Assembly: GCA_902812405.1 (NCBI GenBank)
Contig: CADDZI010000017.1
Location: 1 to 42,641, forward strand
Length of the DNA: 42,641 nucleotides
Reading direction: 5' to 3'
Source of the DNA: a bacterium
GTDB taxonomy: Bacteria > Vulcanimicrobiota > Vulcanimicrobiia > Eremiobacterales > Eremiobacteraceae
The translations under genes and the position numbers were made by a program. Positions 41,016 through 42,641 of this stretch are shown here, piece after piece; the stretch's first letter is position 1; the number at the start of each line of letters is the position of its first letter. Below the pieces are notes generated by a model that searched no databases, was not told the DNA's origin, and worked only from the letters and a program-made list of their open reading frames with translations.

Positions 41016-42566
41016 TCACCGGCGGGGCAGTAGCGCCCAATCTTTGAGCACGGCGTGAGCTCCTCGCCAGCCCGGGCATCCCGAAACGCAGCCCCCGGGG
41101 TGCGTCCCCGACCCGCACAGGTATAAACCGGGCACGGGTGTTCGCACCGAAAAGCGATCTTCGAAGATCTGACCCGGCAAGAGCTCGCCGTGAAAGATAT
41201 GGCCACGGGGCAACCCAAAGCGGCTCTCGAGGTCGACCGGTGTGAAGATCTGCACTGCTTCCACCGCGTTTGGAACATTGGGTGCATACCTGCCGATGGT
41301 AGCCAGGATGGCGTCCGCAGCGGCCTGCCGTGCTGCCGCCGTCCATTCCCCATCCTTGCGAGCATACGGGTAGTACTGGGCGAAAACCGACAGCAGGTGT
41401 TTACCCGGCGGAGCAAGACTCGGATCGCTCGGCGTCTGCAAAAACATTTCGAGCATCGGTTCCGATGACGGGAGCCCCGCCGCTGCTTCAGTGTACGCAC
41501 GCTGGATATAGTCGATGCTATCAGCGATGTGGATCGTCGCATTGTAGTGGCCGGCGTCGGGGCCGTAGGGCCGGCAGCTGAAACGAGGCAGCTCTCCCAG
41601 TGCGAGGTTGACCTTCATCACCGGGCTCTCGCAACGCCATGCGGCGACGCGTTCCCGAAAACCGGGTTCCAGAGCCTGTGGCGGCAGCAACCGGGTGAAG
41701 GTCGTCACCGGGTCCGCGTTGGAGAGCACGACGCCTGCGTCGATCTCTTCCCCATCCTGCAGCACGACGCCGCAGGCGCGACCTTCTGCGTTGATCGTGA
41801 TTGCGGTAACTTCAGCGGCGGTCCGCAGCACGGCGCCATGCGTACGCGCGACGCTGGCTAGGGCGGCGGAGATCGAACCCATGCCGCCGCGCACGTAGCC
41901 CCACGCGCCCTGCGGCCCCAGTGCCCGACCGGCATAGTGATGCGCGAGTACGTACCCGGTCCCGGCATCCCGCGGCCCCAGGAAGGTACCTACGATCCCA
42001 TCCGTGGCCACGGCGGCCGCCAGAATCGGCGTTTCAACGTAGCGCTCGACGAAGTCGGCGGCCGAGCCTAAGAACACGCGTTGCGCCTCCGTCGAGAGCC
42101 GGTCGAAGCGCGGCTCCTCATCCAAAAGAGAGTCCGAGATCTCACCCGCCAGGCGGCACAGCGTCGCCTCGAGTTCCGCATAACCGCGCACGTCGGCCGC
42201 GGAGAAGGCCGCGATCTCGCGTTCGGTCGCCTCCCGATCGCGAGACAGCAAAAGTGACGGCCCGTCCAGCGTCGCGGTGAACGAGCTGGGATTCTTCAGG
42301 TACGCATGGTAGCCGTGTGCGGGCAGATCGAGGTCGGCGATGATCGTGGGATGCAACAGGCTGACAACGTAGGACGCAGCGGAGACACGCCAACCCGGCC
42401 AGGGCTGTTCGCTGACCGCGGCTCCCCCTACCACCTCACTGCGTTCGACAACGCAGACCGAGAGGCCGGCGCGCGCCAGATAGGCAGCGGCGACCAAGCC
42501 GTTGTGGCCGCCGCCGATAATCAGGGCGTCAAAGGGTTGTCTCATACCAGCCGTTTGGTGACGCAC
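41016..42566 (-). CDS. FAD-dependent oxidoreductase, PYROXD2/phytoene-desaturase-like (paralogue)
   Basis: The protein of about 516 residues is a paralogue of the flavoprotein at 28408-30009. It has FDALIIGGGHNGLVAAAYLA with the FAD motif GGGHNG, ERS...VVGGAAVSE, and near the end GLYLCGSGTHPGGCVSGCPG followed by W, matching the C-terminal signature of the other copy. Shared internal parts are YVRGGMGSISAAL, RLLPPQAL and SIDYIQRAYTEAAAGLPS. The start may be the GTG at 42566 (AGGG nine bases upstream) or the ATG at 42545, which gives an N-terminus closer to the paralogue. It is the last gene in the window. The remaining bases to 42641 show nothing. Confidence 0.88.
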   Translation of the reverse strand: MRHQTAGMRQPFDALIIGGGHNGLVAAAYLARAGLSVCVVERSEVVGGAAVSEQPWPGWRVSAASYVVSLLHPTIIADLDLPAHGYHAYLKNPSSFTATLDGPSLLLSRDREATEREIAAFSAADVRGYAELEATLCRLAGEISDSLLDEEPRFDRLSTEAQRVFLGSAADFVERYVETPILAAAVATDGIVGTFLGPRDAGTGYVLAHHYAGRALGPQGAWGYVRGGMGSISAALASVARTHGAVLRTAAEVTAITINAEGRACGVVLQDGEEIDAGVVLSNADPVTTFTRLLPPQALEPGFRERVAAWRCESPVMKVNLALGELPRFSCRPYGPDAGHYNATIHIADSIDYIQRAYTEAAAGLPSSEPMLEMFLQTPSDPSLAPPGKHLLSVFAQYYPYARKDGEWTAAARQAAADAILATIGRYAPNVPNAVEAVQIFTPVDLESRFGLPRGHIFHGELLPGQIFEDRFSVRTPVPGLYLCGSGTHPGGCVSGCPGWRGAHAVLKDWALLPRR

Positions 42567-42641
42567 AGCACGCAGCCCTACCTCGCCCCGCCACTTTGCG
42601 CCTCATCCGGCGCCGTAGGCCCGACCGCCTGTGGGCGTGCG

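Overview
This 42.6 kb window is a high-GC bacterial chromosome segment with no phage, plasmid or insertion-sequence genes, no rRNA and no recognisable tRNA. A TonB-dependent receptor with an N-terminal carboxypeptidase-regulatory-like domain, a periplasmic-type PBP4 D,D-carboxypeptidase, a hopanoid-modification gene pair and a surface-glycan-like cluster point to a Gram-negative (diderm) organism. The gene mix resembles poorly characterised soil or environmental phyla such as Candidatus Eremiobacterota; that assignment is an impression, not a demonstrated result. Several single-base reading-frame breaks suggest either decaying genes or residual errors in a metagenome assembly.

Layout. 1-2.3 kb (minus): a partial unknown gene, a stand-alone LigD-type primase-polymerase, and a DUF4239-like membrane protein whose long leader (2309-2600) has a good promoter and a strong hairpin. 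2.6-5.7 kb: a DoxX membrane protein divergent from an HxlR regulator with a shared operator-like region, then a plus-strand run of membrane genes (YugP-like zinc peptidase, HdeD/DUF308, NicO-like). 6.2-14.5 kb (minus): a translation/ribosome-maturation operon read nusA, ylxR, infB, TPR gene, rbfA, nrnA, truB, ribF, driven by a clear sigma70-type promoter next to a hairpin in the nusA leader. rimP, usually directly upstream of nusA, lies 7.5 kb away (22.0-22.5 kb) at the end of a 5-oxoprolinase operon (pxpBC fusion, pxpA, rimP) with ATGA overlaps. The block between them holds a secreted unknown protein, dacB, a TonB-dependent receptor and a diaminopimelate decarboxylase (lysA), and is bounded on both sides by clusters of a dispersed palindromic repeat.

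25.3-42.6 kb: a sulfotransferase, a thioredoxin-fold DUF255 protein, then a module edged by two paralogous PYROXD2/CrtI-type FAD oxidoreductases (28.4-30.0 kb plus; 41.0-42.6 kb minus). Inside lie hpnK and hpnI (deacetylase and glycosyltransferase that put glucosamine on bacteriohopanetetrol), a second sulfotransferase of a different family, three GT4-like glycosyltransferases, a DegT/DnrJ-type aminotransferase broken by an amber codon exactly at the catalytic lysine plus a one-base frameshift, a NeuD-like acyltransferase with a one-base frameshift, and an FkbM methyltransferase. The same palindromic repeat occurs at both edges of this module. The most interesting candidates are the hopanoid/sulfotransferase/glycan module, the amber-at-lysine aminotransferase, the structured leader at 2.3-2.6 kb, the relocated rimP with the new nusA promoter, and the repeat family that marks module borders.
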